Positions 36,524 through 48,700 of a DNA stretch of 64,000 bases are shown here, piece by piece. A model generated the notes under the pieces. The model did not search any database and was not told where the DNA came from. It saw only the letters and a list, made by a program, of their open reading frames with translations. Positions within the stretch are counted from its first letter, which is position 1; each line of letters opens with the position of its first letter. A program made the position numbers and the translations under genes. The DNA comes from Fratercula arctica (taxonomy: Eukaryota; Chordata; Aves; Charadriiformes; Alcidae), in contig CANTUZ010000005.1 in assembly GCA_947846985.1 (NCBI GenBank), positions 13,335,861-13,399,860 of the forward strand, in the 5' to 3' direction.

Positions 36524-38132
36524 GTAAGCAGTCAGGCCCTGCCAGCAGCATTTCTTGTAATCTGCATGATTGTATTTCAACATTTCTGAATGTTGATATC
36601 TGAAGCCTTAGTGCTTTCAGATATCAAATTCATAACAAGTAGGGCAAAGACAAATAGCCTGCAGGTTTGAATGCAATAGATTTTCTTTTAGTTCAAAGCT
36701 TTGGCAAGCAAACAGCTTTGTGTTCCTTCCTGGGGAAAAAAAGTACAAGTTCTGTGGTGGTTTTCTTTTTTTAAAAGGCAATATCTCTAATTTCAACAAT
36801 CGATTCATGACCAAAGCTCAGCTTCCTGGGCTGACTCTAGGGAGGGCTTGGAGGAGGGGTGGAATGCTTCAAAAACTTTGCTGATGAAAAGGCATGCTGT
36901 TTTGTGGATGCCTCCCAGAATTGTTTAAATCTGTGTGTGTGTATGCGCGCGCGCGTATGAAGAGAGAGAGAGATATCTCCATGACAACTGGCCCGGCCAG
37001 TCTGTGTGCTCTGCAATCATTTTAGCTGGAATCAGTGCTGCAAAAGGTCACATGAAGGAGTTGTGGGAAGCACAGCAGGTATTAGACGCTAAACGACTGG
37101 TTTTCTGATTGCCTCAGATAATAAGACAGTTTTGTCTGGGAAATACAAATCTGAGAATGGAGTGGAAAGGGAAATGCTCCAAATTGCAGGTAACAAAAAT
37201 TGCCTTTTTAATGTTATTTCCTCACATTTTAAAGTTTGGTAGTTCTTTTTTTCTTCCCCCTGTGGTGTTTACTCCCAGCCGAGCGGCTGAGTGAGCTTGG
37301 ATTCCCTAGCTCTGGGGAATGATGTCATGCGGCAACAGTTGGATTCTATTAGCCAGGGAAAGAGGAAACATCCTGCATTTTTGGAAAAAAAAAAGATACT
37401 TTGGCTCTTTGTTGAACCTTGTGCAAAGGCTGCAAGAAGTGTTAAAAAAATAATAAAATATTTCTAACAAATTAATTCCCAGAAAATATCATTTAGGAGC
37501 TAGAGAGCACCAAACTTTAAAACCAATGCAACAATTATTCCTATATGCAAGAAAATAATTATAGAAGTGTTACAGAATTCAGAAGGCATTTCTTTCTTCT
37601 TGGATTCTCCTATACTCAACGTTAATGAGAAAATTAATTGCACCATAATTAAGCAGAGGATTTGGAACCTCCACTCACTTGGGATCCTTTAGCTATTGTT
37701 TGGAGAATGCGCTGCTAAAGAGTTTCTTCTGGGTTGGGCTCTGTCTCAAACGGCTGCTTATGAATAGATGATGCTGGAAGCATTGTTCTTAGCAAGGTTT
37801 TCAGTCCTGGACTGTGTTTTTCATAGCTTTAAACCAGCCTTTTTGGGAGAGGGTTGAGGGGGAAGAAAGCAAAAAACTTTCATAAGTTCAGCAATTTGAA
37901 AGGATCTTTTCCCCTCCTTTCCTCAGAGACGTTTGCTAAATGTTGTGTTCAACAGTCAACATTAGGGTAGCACGCATAGCATTTTAAGTGGAAAAATACC
38001 TAATGATTATTGTACAACTGCTATGTCCTAATGAAGGGACTTAGAAAATGGATATAATCCTAGTTGCTCGAACATCACAAAAACACACTGTACTGATAAC
38101 CATGATGAGAAGATTAGGTTACCCCATGTTGT
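36524..38132. other. Non-coding DNA with Z-DNA-type tract and TAAT-rich stretch
   Basis: This holds an alternating purine-pyrimidine tract at 36932-36959 that runs straight into GA repeats, and an AT-rich stretch with dense TAAT/ATTA motifs at 37440-37660. No coding frame of note is visible. Taken with the exon-like segments on either side, it could be regulatory. Confidence 0.45.
36932..36973. repeat. (TG)5TATG(CG)5TATG tract followed by GA repeat
   Basis: Positions 36932-36959 alternate pyrimidine and purine without a break for 28 nt, with five consecutive CG steps in the middle. (GA)n follows directly. Such tracts can adopt left-handed Z-DNA. The preserved CG steps stand out in an otherwise CpG-poor window. 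Confidence 0.85.
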
Positions 38133-38465
38133 TTAAACTCCCTTGTAGCAGATGCTCTTTTCTACTTTCTTGCTGTTTTTCTCCCTTTTGTGCGTTTCAG
38201 TCGTGATCCAAAGCATGCTGGAGTCCATGGGAGTTTTCCTGTCAGCTTCAAAAGGCTTCAGATCAGTCTCTGCCTGAGAACTTCTCAGCCTCTGTTTTAG
38301 CCTTTTGACTGTAGGATCAGGCCACAGGCTCTCCGTTTTTTTCTTGAACTTTCCAAACAGAAGGTCTTTTGTGTTCTTCCAAACAATGCTAAGCGCTGCT
38401 GACTGGCTTTCAGCATGGCTGCTAAACACGCTGGAGATAATGGTGATGCTTATTTCCGCTTTCTT
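38133..38465 (-). CDS. Uncertain open frame, 110 codons; possible exon, product unknown
   Basis: On the minus strand the frame is open from just after a TAG at 38466-38468 to a TAA at 38133-38135. It starts 'KKAEISITIISSVFSSHAES', has a basic middle ('KRLKQRLRSSQAET') and ends '...EKSICYKGV'. The composition (many Lys, Ser, Glu and Thr; one Cys, three Trp) looks more protein-like than other frames of this size here. Two acceptor-like sites lie just upstream on this strand: 'CCCCCTCTAG', and 'GACAATTTTAG' directly before the open frame. I recognise no domain or family. There is no ATG near the start, so it would have to be an internal or terminal exon. A chance frame remains the more likely explanation. 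Confidence 0.2.
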   Translation of the reverse strand, partial: KKAEISITIISSVFSSHAESQSAALSIVWKNTKDLLFGKFKKKTESLWPDPTVKRLKQRLRSSQAETDLKPFEADRKTPMDSSMLWITTETHKREKNSKKVEKSICYKGV

Positions 38466-38556
38466 CTAAAATTGTCCTAGAGGGGGAAAGTGCAGTGAAT
38501 GGAAATTGGATCCTTCTATCCCATCTCCCCTCTTCACAAATGGTTGTTGGTTTTGA

Positions 38557-38578
38557 GTGTGTGTGTGCATGTGTGTGC
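38557..38578. repeat. GT dinucleotide tract, interrupted
   Basis: GTGTGTGTGTGCATGTGTGTGC-type sequence. A short impure microsatellite. Confidence 0.85.
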
Positions 38579-41500
38579 AAACTGTTCCTTGATTAAAGAG
38601 CAGTATCGCTGTGCTTCAGGGGGGAGTTCCAGGACGACTTTAGGTGGAAAACACTGTTATTGTTGTGATCTGCCAGTAGAGCAGTCATGAGGGAGAAGCA
38701 AGCTGTCCTGGAGCAGGCAATCTTTCTACAACATGCGTACAAAACTAACAGCTGTCATCTACAAATGGAGGGCTGATCAGCACAGTCATAACACTTTGTG
38801 TCCCCCTCTTGCCTACCAGATTTGACCAGCTTGATTCCGTAAATAAAATATGGCTGTTAGTGAATATCCATTAATAACTTGGTTAAGTGATTGGAAAAAA
38901 TATTTTTTCATCCATTTGATGATTGGGAGCAGTTTAATAAGAAATCCTTGTGCTGTTCTTGACTAGAAATGAAATATCTGTGGAGCTGGATTGTTAATTG
39001 GAACCATCCCCCTCCTTAAGAAGGAACATTGTGATGATTACCCAAGTTTAAGGCTCATTTGCAAGAAAATGCTATTATTCCCTGTGAAATTTTTGAGACA
39101 GAGATTATGATTTTCAAAATCAGAACCCCTGAATTTAAGTGCTTACATTTTGCAGATGGTCAGTTTGAGACTCCTGAGAGATCTCTGCAAGGTGTTGCAA
39201 ACTGGGCATTCCAAAGGCAACAGTTACTTTTTGGCATTTATCTGTTGTGTGATGTGATGCAGCAGGAAGTCTGGTGAGTTCTCTCCCAGTCTTCCTGGCT
39301 GAGTGGCATTTTCCATAATGGTCTGTGTTGTAGTATTTACATGTTACTTTGAAAAGTCCTACAAGGCATCATTCCCATTGTCCTTTAATATAATTTCTGT
39401 ATGTCCCAGAATTCTGTATGGTTCCAAATTAAGTTTGTATAACTTAGCGGTAGGAAACTATAAAAAATAAAAAAAATCAAAATATGTTTATAACTACACT
39501 CATAACAAGATACCGTCTAGCTGACCTACTGTGCTTGGGCATAAATGTAACCAGCCACATAGGCATTGGCATGTTGGTTTTTTTTCGTCCATTAAGGGAG
39601 TAAGCAATTCAAGAAGGCTGCTGCTATACCTGGTAATGCACAAGGAGTTCTTGCAGCAGTCTGTAGCAGCTCCATACTCCACACAGCTCCTGTGGACAGG
39701 TGCTCAGTGGTCCTTAGCCCAGCGTCTGCAGACTACTGTAGTTGTCACTTTGTAAGTGCATTCATTTCTGTATCTTGAAGAGAGTTGCTTTATGTTGTTG
39801 TGCTGATATAAATCTCCTTGGTCCCATGCATTTACCATATGCCCACATTCTGTCTGTGGATAGTCAGTGACTCTGAGTTTTCCAGAGAGATTAATGTGTT
39901 TTTTTGATAGGATTAGCCGTGTCCCATGTCATTGCACTTAGAAGGAAAGTGAAAGGGCATGGTAGAAATCTTTTTTTCTTCTCTCTCCTTGACTATCTAA
40001 TGAGTAATTTTTATATTCTGAGTTATAAAGTTTTAATTGCTTGGTTTATCTTGTATAAGATCATCTTTTGTGTAACGGCTCGTATTCCCTCTATCTGTAG
40101 GTTGACAGCATATGATTCCCTGTTGTCTGTTGCAGTGAGTTCCAGGTTAATTGCTATGTTCACATATTTGTCTTTATTACTTGGAAATATACTGCTTTGT
40201 TTGCGAATGAGCTGAGCCTGTCTAGAAGCTTAAGACTGACTTTGTCTGTATCATTCAATACTTGTTTCTGCTCTTACTCCCTTCTCTAAATCTAGTCCCT
40301 TCGATTTTTGTTCTTAGGGAAAGTCTGTGAGACACTGGAAAAACACTGTCGTTGTCTCTGTTTCTGCTGTTTTCTTTGAAGGTCAGGTCATCTTCAGGGC
40401 ACCTGGTGTTACAGTTGTGGACAGATGCACCATTAAATTCCTGAACGTGAGATCAGTATTCTCCATCTGTAACCTTATGTCCACAATAGATGGAATTAAT
40501 TGATTGAAAACAAGAATACTGGATATTTAGAAGAGCTGCTCATGACGATGCTCAAATATTTTCTGTAAGTTAATTTCAGTTCCAGCAGTATGAGCTACTA
40601 GTTCTCACAGTTGTTTCCTCTCATATGCTGTTTTCTGGTCATGGTGATTCTGAGTGACTTTCTAAGGTGTAAAATGTGACGTGAAAAAGGATTTGTTCTG
40701 AGCAGCTCACACTGAATATAAGTGTGGCTACCTTTAATTACAGCAAGAACTTTGAAATGATTGCATTGTCATTCTGCTCTGCAATGCAGTCTCTCATTAG
40801 TGCTAATCAGTGATCTCTGTTCTGCTTCTGCATCTTTGACCCAGTTACTTTGCTGAACTTAACACAGTTGCTAGTGTGACACAAAGCAGACTCTTGGCAC
40901 AGCCCTGATCACAGAGCAGGGAGAGGTCTGGCAACTTTCACACAAATCCATTATAATTAAGGCTTCCGGTCTGGGATTTAAACTTCTTCTTTCTCTTAAA
41001 AGCCTGAGAGGCTTTTTAAAATGTTTTTTTCAGGCTGAAAATGAACCTACTGCTGGTAGAGTCCCCTGACCATACTAGCTGCAGGCAGACCTGGAAGAGG
41101 CAGGTGCTGCTCTTGTTCCTTCATTGGGCTTTGCAAATATGCTTCACCCCGAGTCCTTTTTGAACAGGGCCTCCCGGTCATTCCTCAGTTCACGTGACAA
41201 CAACAGAGTCCCCTAAGCTGTTAGAGGAGTGTTGCACAGTTGCCTTTCCTCCAGTGCCAGCTCTTATTCCAAGTTCAAGCTTCATGTAGCATTAATCCTC
41301 TCTGCCCACTTGGAGCCAAAACGCTGTATGCAAAGGGCTGTTCAAAGGAGTCCCATTTCCCCGTCCTGTCGGAGGCTCCCCCCTCAAACCTTTTTTTTTC
41401 CCCCATCCTGTTGTAGTTTGATGACAAGAAGATGAATCAGAGGCTAAAACTTCTGCCAATGGCAAAAGCACAATTTGGCATCCCTTGTGCAGCTGGCATC

Positions 41501-44500
41501 CAAAGGATACAAACCATCAAATTATCCCATGCTCCTGGTCCAGCCGAGCCTGTTGGTTTATGACCAGAACCTCCCTCTGCTCTTTAAAGTGTACTTGAAA
41601 GTTAAAAAGCATCACTAAGCATTTACCACATTATGGACATACTGAGGACAGTTGGACAATTTTGACAGTACAAAACCTGCTCCCTGCAATGCTGTTTCAT
41701 GCTTCCTTGGTAGGGAGCAAAAAGCAATTTGAGAGTTGCAGCAGTATGGAAACATTCGCAGCTGCACAACTTGCATTCCCATGTTTCAGTCTCTCACAGG
41801 CCCGTGCAGACCTTCTATTATTAGTTTTAAAAGGAGAATAGCTGACAGCTGATTATTTTGAACAGCATATTCCAGAGAGAGCTGTTTTATGATGGAATTG
41901 TCAGGAGTGGCAAGCCAAGAAATTATTGACTAATGTTACAAAGAAAAATCTCTGATGTAGAGCACAATCCTGTTTATCTAAAAGATTTGCAGGGGACAAA
42001 ATCATCTTCATACCACTCTGCTGTCAACGTGTTCAAACCCGTGCTGGGGAAGATGAGAAGCCGAACAGCTCAGCCTGTTGCGTTCATCTCCTAGCAGCTC
42101 GTGGGAGAGCTCCCCGGGGGTTTCCTGGCATGTTGTTGCAGGGAAGGGGGCATATTGCGACTCGGTCTTCAGAAACCTGCCTAAAAAATAATTTCAAGGG
42201 ACTCATTCTGGTGTTGTTTTTTGGAGAAGAGTCAAGTTGGTTTCAGTGGGAAGAGTGGAAAAAAAAATCTTTTGGACACTGGACATGCTTTGTGCAATCA
42301 GCTGATGCTCTGGATTGGAGTTGCTCCACTGTGCATCAGGCACGGTTTTGCCATTGCACTGACCCTGCTACGCTCATGCTTGGGGCAGCAGATTGGCTTT
42401 TGGGAACGTATGAAGACCTAAGGGCAAACATTGGTTTTTCAGTGCTCTTTTATTATCAGCAACACATGACGGTAGGTTGCAAGTCAAGTGCTATCACCCC
42501 AGGACATGCATGGGTGGGTGTCTGGCCACCCCTTTTGTTTCCTGTGGAAAACACTGCCCTTGTGTGACACCTGTAAGCAAGACTCTGCTCCTGGCCTGGG
42601 CAGCTGAAGCACAGCTCTCTTTCCCTGATCTGAGGCTTTAGTCCTGTCCCTGGAGCTGTGTAAGATGATCCATTAAGGTCTTCCCTTTCCTACAGCAATG
42701 AGCCTCTGCCATGATGCTGTAAAGTCATGGGACTGTTCCCTCTGCCCTCACTTGGGATGCTCTCATGAAAGGTGAGAGCAAAGAATGGCACGAGGTGAGA
42801 AGGCTAAACTGCCCCTCAGTCACCATGGGCTGGGAAGAGACTACATGTTTTTCAGTGCAGAGAGCTTGTGTCCTTGACCATGATCGGGGGATCAGCTGGG
42901 TGGGAACACTGTTCCCTTGAGCCAGGCCAGAGCTACTTTCAAGGCACGGAGGATGCACAGCTGAGGTTCTTACAGACTCTGATTGTCACCATGTGCTTCC
43001 TCCACCCTCTTCCTCCTCCTCACTTTAGAGACCATGGACACAGGCAAAAAGGTAGCAATGAGAGTGGGGCTTTTTCTCTTTCTATCCAGCAGTTGAGCCC
43101 AGGTTCCTTTTTCAACAGAAGTCTCCCTGGAAATGAGATTTATTTCATGTAAAGGTTGGATGCAGGCAGAGGTTGAACCTTGCTGCATTTAGAAATGCTT
43201 ACTTCATGTCCTCATGTTTGGAGCTCTGTGTGTGTGGCAAGGGGGCTGCTACACAAGCTGGTTGTACAGGGGACCCTATCAGCAGGTTATAATCTCTTCT
43301 GCACCGAACTCAGTTTATGGTATAATATACTGTCAAATTTGGCATTTTTTATTAAGATCTGCTTTCCTCTCATATGGAGACATTATCCAGTTTTCTGCTG
43401 AGATACATCAAGAGCTAAGGTCCCTGCTGCATTTTATTTACTATTGGCTGACATGCATGGACAGTAGAAACAAAATGTAAACATGACTCAGTGCTGTGTA
43501 CTGCAATAGCACAGAATGCTTCCCAGGGATTTATGACTGTCTGGAAGAACAGGGTTCTGAGGGGCAGCCCGAGGTTGTCAGCTACAGCACCTTGTCAGCA
43601 GATCCCAGCACAGGTCCTGTGCCTGTGGCACTGACGGCTCATATAATGTAGGTGTACTTACCTATTCTAAAAACATGGCCAGATCCTCAGGTAGAGAAAG
43701 GTGAAGCCAGTGGACTTATGCTGAAGGTCCTGTAATTTTTCTGGAAAATCTATGCATTTCATGTTCTGGATATGGCAGACTGATTGCAAAGTGGATATTT
43801 ATCCAGAGATTTCAGGTGTCATGGCTGCTCTGGCCAGGCTGTGTGATGTCCTGAAATCCTGAACAAATGGCCACGTTTCTCTTTCTCCACCTGGATAAAA
43901 TTTCCATGTGGAAAACCAGGCTGCATTAGGTGAAGTTCTCTTGTGCATCAGCCTCTTGATGAATTGTATCAGGTGAGTAATGTCATTTTTAGTGTTTGTG
44001 CTGCTGGTGCGGTGTATGACCTTGCCCACAGTAGCAGTTCACGTGGGCTTTCTGTCTTCTGAGATCTGGCATCACACGTGTCCCTCAGGGACACAGTGAC
44101 AAGACAGGCTCCAAAGTCAACCACCTCTGGTTCTGAGAAGGATGAGTTCTTGCTGCCTCTATTGGTGCCAAAAGATAATGCTGGCTTATGGAAGTATTAA
44201 AATGTTTACTATTAAAAAATGATTTGTCATGAGAAAGGAGAAATTTGTTGCTTGCAGCAACGGAACAGTTGGCTACTCCTGAGTGGGGGTAGAAAAGGGA
44301 GATGCTAGGAATAGGTTGGAGGAAGAGTGAGGAAAAGAGCCAGCTGGTTACCTGTGGGCGGAAGAGGAGCAAAGTCAAAACCCAGATTTCTGGCTCAGCA
44401 TAACACTTGTCATTTCAACATTTGCTTATAATCTGATTTAATAGCAAACCAACCAACCCATCATTGCAGACTGGGAATCCTGTAAAATATTTTTTCGGTA

Positions 44501-45639
44501 ACATGGACATATGGTGTTCCCAAAAGAAAACAGTCTAGGACCCTTGTGGTGGCAGGGTGATGTTGAGAGCCTGCTAGGCTGTTTCACTGCTGCCCACTAC
44601 TGAAAAGGAGGAGCAAATCTGTCGACTTGGACAGATTGCCCTTGTGACAGTGGCTCATTAACAATTGTCACATCAGTTATGTTTCCATGACAGCCTCAGG
44701 TCTGACAAATGTGACAAAGCTGTGTTTTATCAGCAAATCCCCCAGCAAATCCCCTGCTGGCCCTAGTCAGGAAAGCATATGGATAAGAAGAGAAAATTAT
44801 TCTTCCTGCTCTTTGTTACTGACTGATTGTGCTCTTTGTATGCGAACTAGCCAGCTAGGACTGGTTGCATTCCTCTGTAATTTGCAGTACCTCCTGTATG
44901 GGACTGAACCAGTGATGAATTAGTACGTTTTCCCATTTGTTAAGAAGTTTTATTCATTGTTTTGGCAACCAAGGAAACTCTAAAGGTCAGATTGAAGTTT
45001 TGGGGAACGGAGCAGAAGCATTGGTGTTCTGTTACAGGGCAGGCTTGGGCACCCTTGAATCAAACTGGCTTTTTTGCAGAAGGGTTACAGAGATTCACAT
45101 AGGTATGTTGGCAGGGCTGAACCTGTGGGTAAGCAGTCAGACTTGTTCTGTTGCAGTTATTTAAAAAAAAAAAAAAGAAAGACCAGGAGCATTTTATTTA
45201 TGTTCAACTAATATCTGCCTTTGACATTCCTCATTGAACACTACAAGATGAAGCAATCTACAACTCTGTTATCTGTAGGTTATCTATTAATTTCTGGTAT
45301 GACAAATCACGCTTATACATAAAATGAGGAAAAAAGCATAGAATTATAGACAGGCAGAGATCTCTACGATGAATGTATCAATCCTGAAATCTAGCAGGAT
45401 CTGTAATACAAGTATTTGCCCCTGTTATGTAGGGAAGGTAAAAGAAGGGAAATGCTAGTTGAATAAATTAGATAATATGACATAAATATGAAAATGAGGA
45501 GCACTCCAGAGCTTTGTGAAGTATAACATGATTGCCCTTTCCTGAATAGAGTCAGATCTGCTTACAAGCATTCAGCCATCTCTGCAGGGAATTGCAAACA
45601 GGATGCAGCTTTGCTAATATTGGCAGGTAATGCAGGTTT
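38579..45639. other. Unique non-coding DNA, no gene seen
   Basis: The region includes a small CpG cluster at 42025-42165, a 12-bp exact tandem duplication at 44731-44754 and A14 at 45163-45176. A 145-codon frame (42130-42567) is Trp/Cys-rich and matches nothing I know. Around 45338-45385, 'CATAGAATTATAGAC' weakly recalls a reversed CR1 tail, but it is too short to call. Confidence 0.6.
44731..44754. repeat. 12-bp exact tandem duplication
   Basis: CAGCAAATCCCC occurs twice in direct succession. This is a small local duplication with no visible functional context. Confidence 0.9.
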
Positions 45640-45755
45640 TTTTTAACTGAAGTGCTAGACTCTGGGGCTCTGTATCAGAAGGTCATGAGGTTGAATCCTG
45701 ATGCTACGCACCACTCTTGTCCAGTTTAGCTGATAGCTCTGTGTGTGCGCATATA
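45640..45755 (+). repeat. Possible tRNA-derived SINE relic (MIR-like head)
   Basis: 'GACTCTGG', then 'GAGGTTGAATCCTGAT', then 'GCACCACT' and 'AGCTCTGTGTG' occur in the order found in the tRNA-related head of MIR elements: GGACTCTGG, the pol III B-box-like GGTTCGAATCC, TGCCACT, AGCTGTGTGAC. The B-box copy lacks one C. The bases around it (ATGAGG / CCTGAT) can still pair at five of six positions, as a T stem would. Spacing before the B box is about 8 nt longer than in MIR. A decayed tRNA pseudogene or chance similarity are the alternatives. Confidence 0.35.
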
Positions 45756-48700
45756 ACGTAAGTATGTATGAATTACTGCTCACCTCAGCTATCTCTATTA
45801 GCAGACTGCAGTTTTCCCCAGGAACATTTTGTCTAAACCAGGTAGAAGCTTTTGTTTGGGAAATCCTAACTTTGCTCAAGAGAGGTTTCCAAGAAAGTAA
45901 AGGCAAACCTACTTAGTTCAAGACTATGTTCTGGGGCTGACCATCTCATTTGACTGCAGCAAGCACAGGCAGTACTGAGTAACTCCCTGGCTTGAGATTT
46001 CCAGTATTATTGCTGAAATAGGAAATGGTGATGCTTCAGCTGCTCACTAGTGCACTGTTGTTTATAGTGCTGCAGTTGTGTGATTCCAAACTTGAAGGTG
46101 ATGACTTTGACTGAAGCACACATAGGCAAATATATTTATTTCAAAACAATGAGTAATAAATCTAATTATTATTTATGCAGTTACTGCTATAAATTAAATC
46201 AATGCTTTTTCAAGCATCGTTGGAAATTCTAAACAAAGCTGCCAAGTGAAACATGTGAATCCTTTTTTATACCTTGTGTCTGCTAGGTGCAGAGGGGGAA
46301 GCTGAATAAAAAGAAATCAGGATATACGTCAGACAAAACTTGTCATGTACTAATGGCAAATGTCTGCTCTCCTGGTCTCCATGGGACCAATGGCCGAGAA
46401 AGGGAACAGATCATTTTTATGGCTGATCAAGCATAGTCAGTAGGAGAATGAAAGACAAGGATGGAAATATTTGTTCTCAAAGAATGCCATGTACCTCAGC
46501 ATAGCTGGGTATTTTGTGAGGGATTACCTTTTGTTTTACATTTTTAGCAAAAGCAATCTCTATTTTGAGAAAGAGGGAAGGTGGAGGTGATGCTTAATGA
46601 ATGAAGTATTTCTCTGCAAGATTTGAGATTCTGTTAGGTCTGTGGCATTGAAAGTAGAGAGGCATCATTTGACAGCTGATCAAAAGGAGTTGACAAAAAT
46701 TTTGTACTGTATGAACTTTGCGGGTAGCCTGACTGACATCAACATGACTGTTTCCAGAACTTCAGGCAGACTTCAGGGGGGAGCCAGTCAGTGGGGCAAG
46801 GACTGACCCAGCCATAGTGAGCCTTGCAAGGGGGACCTTTGCTGTGAGCTGAAGGGCAGCTGGTGGCAGTGGTATGCAGCATCACCAGTCATATTGTATA
46901 TTCTTTTTCAAAACTACAGCAAAACGGACCATTAGTTGACTCATGAAGTTTACCACGAAGTTTTCTTCCTCTCCTAGTGACAATCAGTCCCAGCAAGTTC
47001 CTTCTTCCATTGCATCTTACTGAGATGCAGTGATGGTGTAAGAAACTGTATGAAAACATCACAGCAAACTCAGGTTGCCATAATGTTTGAAGAGAAACTG
47101 TTTAAGTGAGACTAACATTTTGGCTTTTGTTTATCTAGTGTTCAGTGTGCTAAATCCTAATCTGTGGCTAAATTTGGAGTAATCTGTGGCTAGTGGGATT
47201 AATAAAAATAAAAAAAAAATTAAGAAATTAACTGGGTTAATAGAAATCAGGACTGATAAGCATCATTGTTGAATTGTGTGGAATACTGCCTTTTTCTAGC
47301 TGTAGCTCTCCAAAAGATACACACATTTTGATTTTGAAGAGCCATTATCTTTCGGTTAAAAGGAAGGGAGAATGAGTCAATGCATATCCATTTGCTCATT
47401 ACTTTCTCCCAAGCCCGTCACAAATCTGTAGCTAAAAATGCAGTACTCACAAAATCTCTCCATCCTATATCTCAATAGGAAATTTGCATTTCTGTTGTGC
47501 TTCTGTAGCTAGCACATTCCTGCAGGCAGGAAAGTGGAAAACCAGCTTCTTAGAACTGTGAAAAAGTGGTTAGTCTCTTAGCTATCTGCACCCTACTTTG
47601 GAACTTTTATTCTGCCTTTAAAATCTTCCCCCAGAAAAATGAATTTGAAGCCTAGGCAGTATTCCCATATAAGTGACTGAATCATCTTCCTTGGGAATTG
47701 AGGGATTACCATCACCTGGAGTTACAGTCTTAATGATTAAGATGAACAGATAGTTAGGAATTTGTTGTAAATTTATATTACACCATTCATTATTGTTTCT
47801 TTTGAGTGTAGTCATACAGGGAGAAAACAGATGTCATTATTCTGAGACAGGTTTTCTTTTGTATTGATGTGGTAGCAGTCAAAACAGAAGACGGTGGGAC
47901 TCACAAGGAATAAGACAGAGAATTAATATTCAGGCTGTTGTAATACTATATCTCTTAGTCCCTATAGTAACATATTCTGCAGTAGCCAGAGAACAGCCTA
48001 AATGTGATGACCCAGTTTGGAGCTAAAATCATTCCTGAAATTCACAAGTGCCCTCCAAAGACAAACGGGATCAGTTTTCTCATGTATTGGAACACTTGAT
48101 TGCACGAGGAAATTTTAAAATTTTTACGAAGCAGTTTGAAGTTCCATTGAAATAAAAATTAATTTGGTTTGTTTGATGGGTGGGGTAATTCCACTAAACA
48201 GTCAGATACCTGGAAATCTCTAACTGTGCTTTTGGAGTCCAAGGACAATGCTCTCAAAAGCCCTGAGGTCACAGTGACTTCCAGAAATGTTGAAGGCCTG
48301 AGTTCTCGGAAAGCAGAACTCAAATCCTGTAAGCACCTTTGCAAGGTGTTCCTGCATGCATACTCTGTGTTCCTAGTGGGCTAAAATATCTTCAAACTGT
48401 TTCTAAAGTCATTGGTCACACAGAAATTGTAGCTACTTTTTTCAGATAACAAAGTTTATTTTCAGGTCGGCAACTATGTAGCCATTTCAGTACAGTGAGA
48501 AATGTAAACAGTTTGCATTTTCGATGGAAAAACAAATTGAAGCAAAGTTGTCCTCTTGAGCTGTGCAGAAGATGGCTCAACAAAGGCAAAGTGGATCCAT
48601 TTGGGAGTCATGGGGCTTTGGGCAGCATTCCTTCACAGTCATGAAACTGAAGAGCAGTGAGAAGAAAACAGTTAGAGGTGAGGAAAAAAAAAGTGAAGAA

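Noticed and set aside
40995..41016. AAAAGCC-TGAGA-GGCTTTT hairpin, as a possible terminator or small RNA
   Set aside because: The stem is only 7 bp, intrinsic terminators do not apply in a vertebrate nuclear genome, and it is too short for a miRNA precursor.
42130..42567. 145-codon plus-strand frame
   Set aside because: Trp/Cys/His-rich translation without a known domain; most likely chance in a GC-richer patch.
45338..45385. CATAGAATTATAGAC resembling a reversed CR1 tail
   Set aside because: Only about 15 bases resemble the tail, and the CAACC/GGTC block that should follow is not evident.
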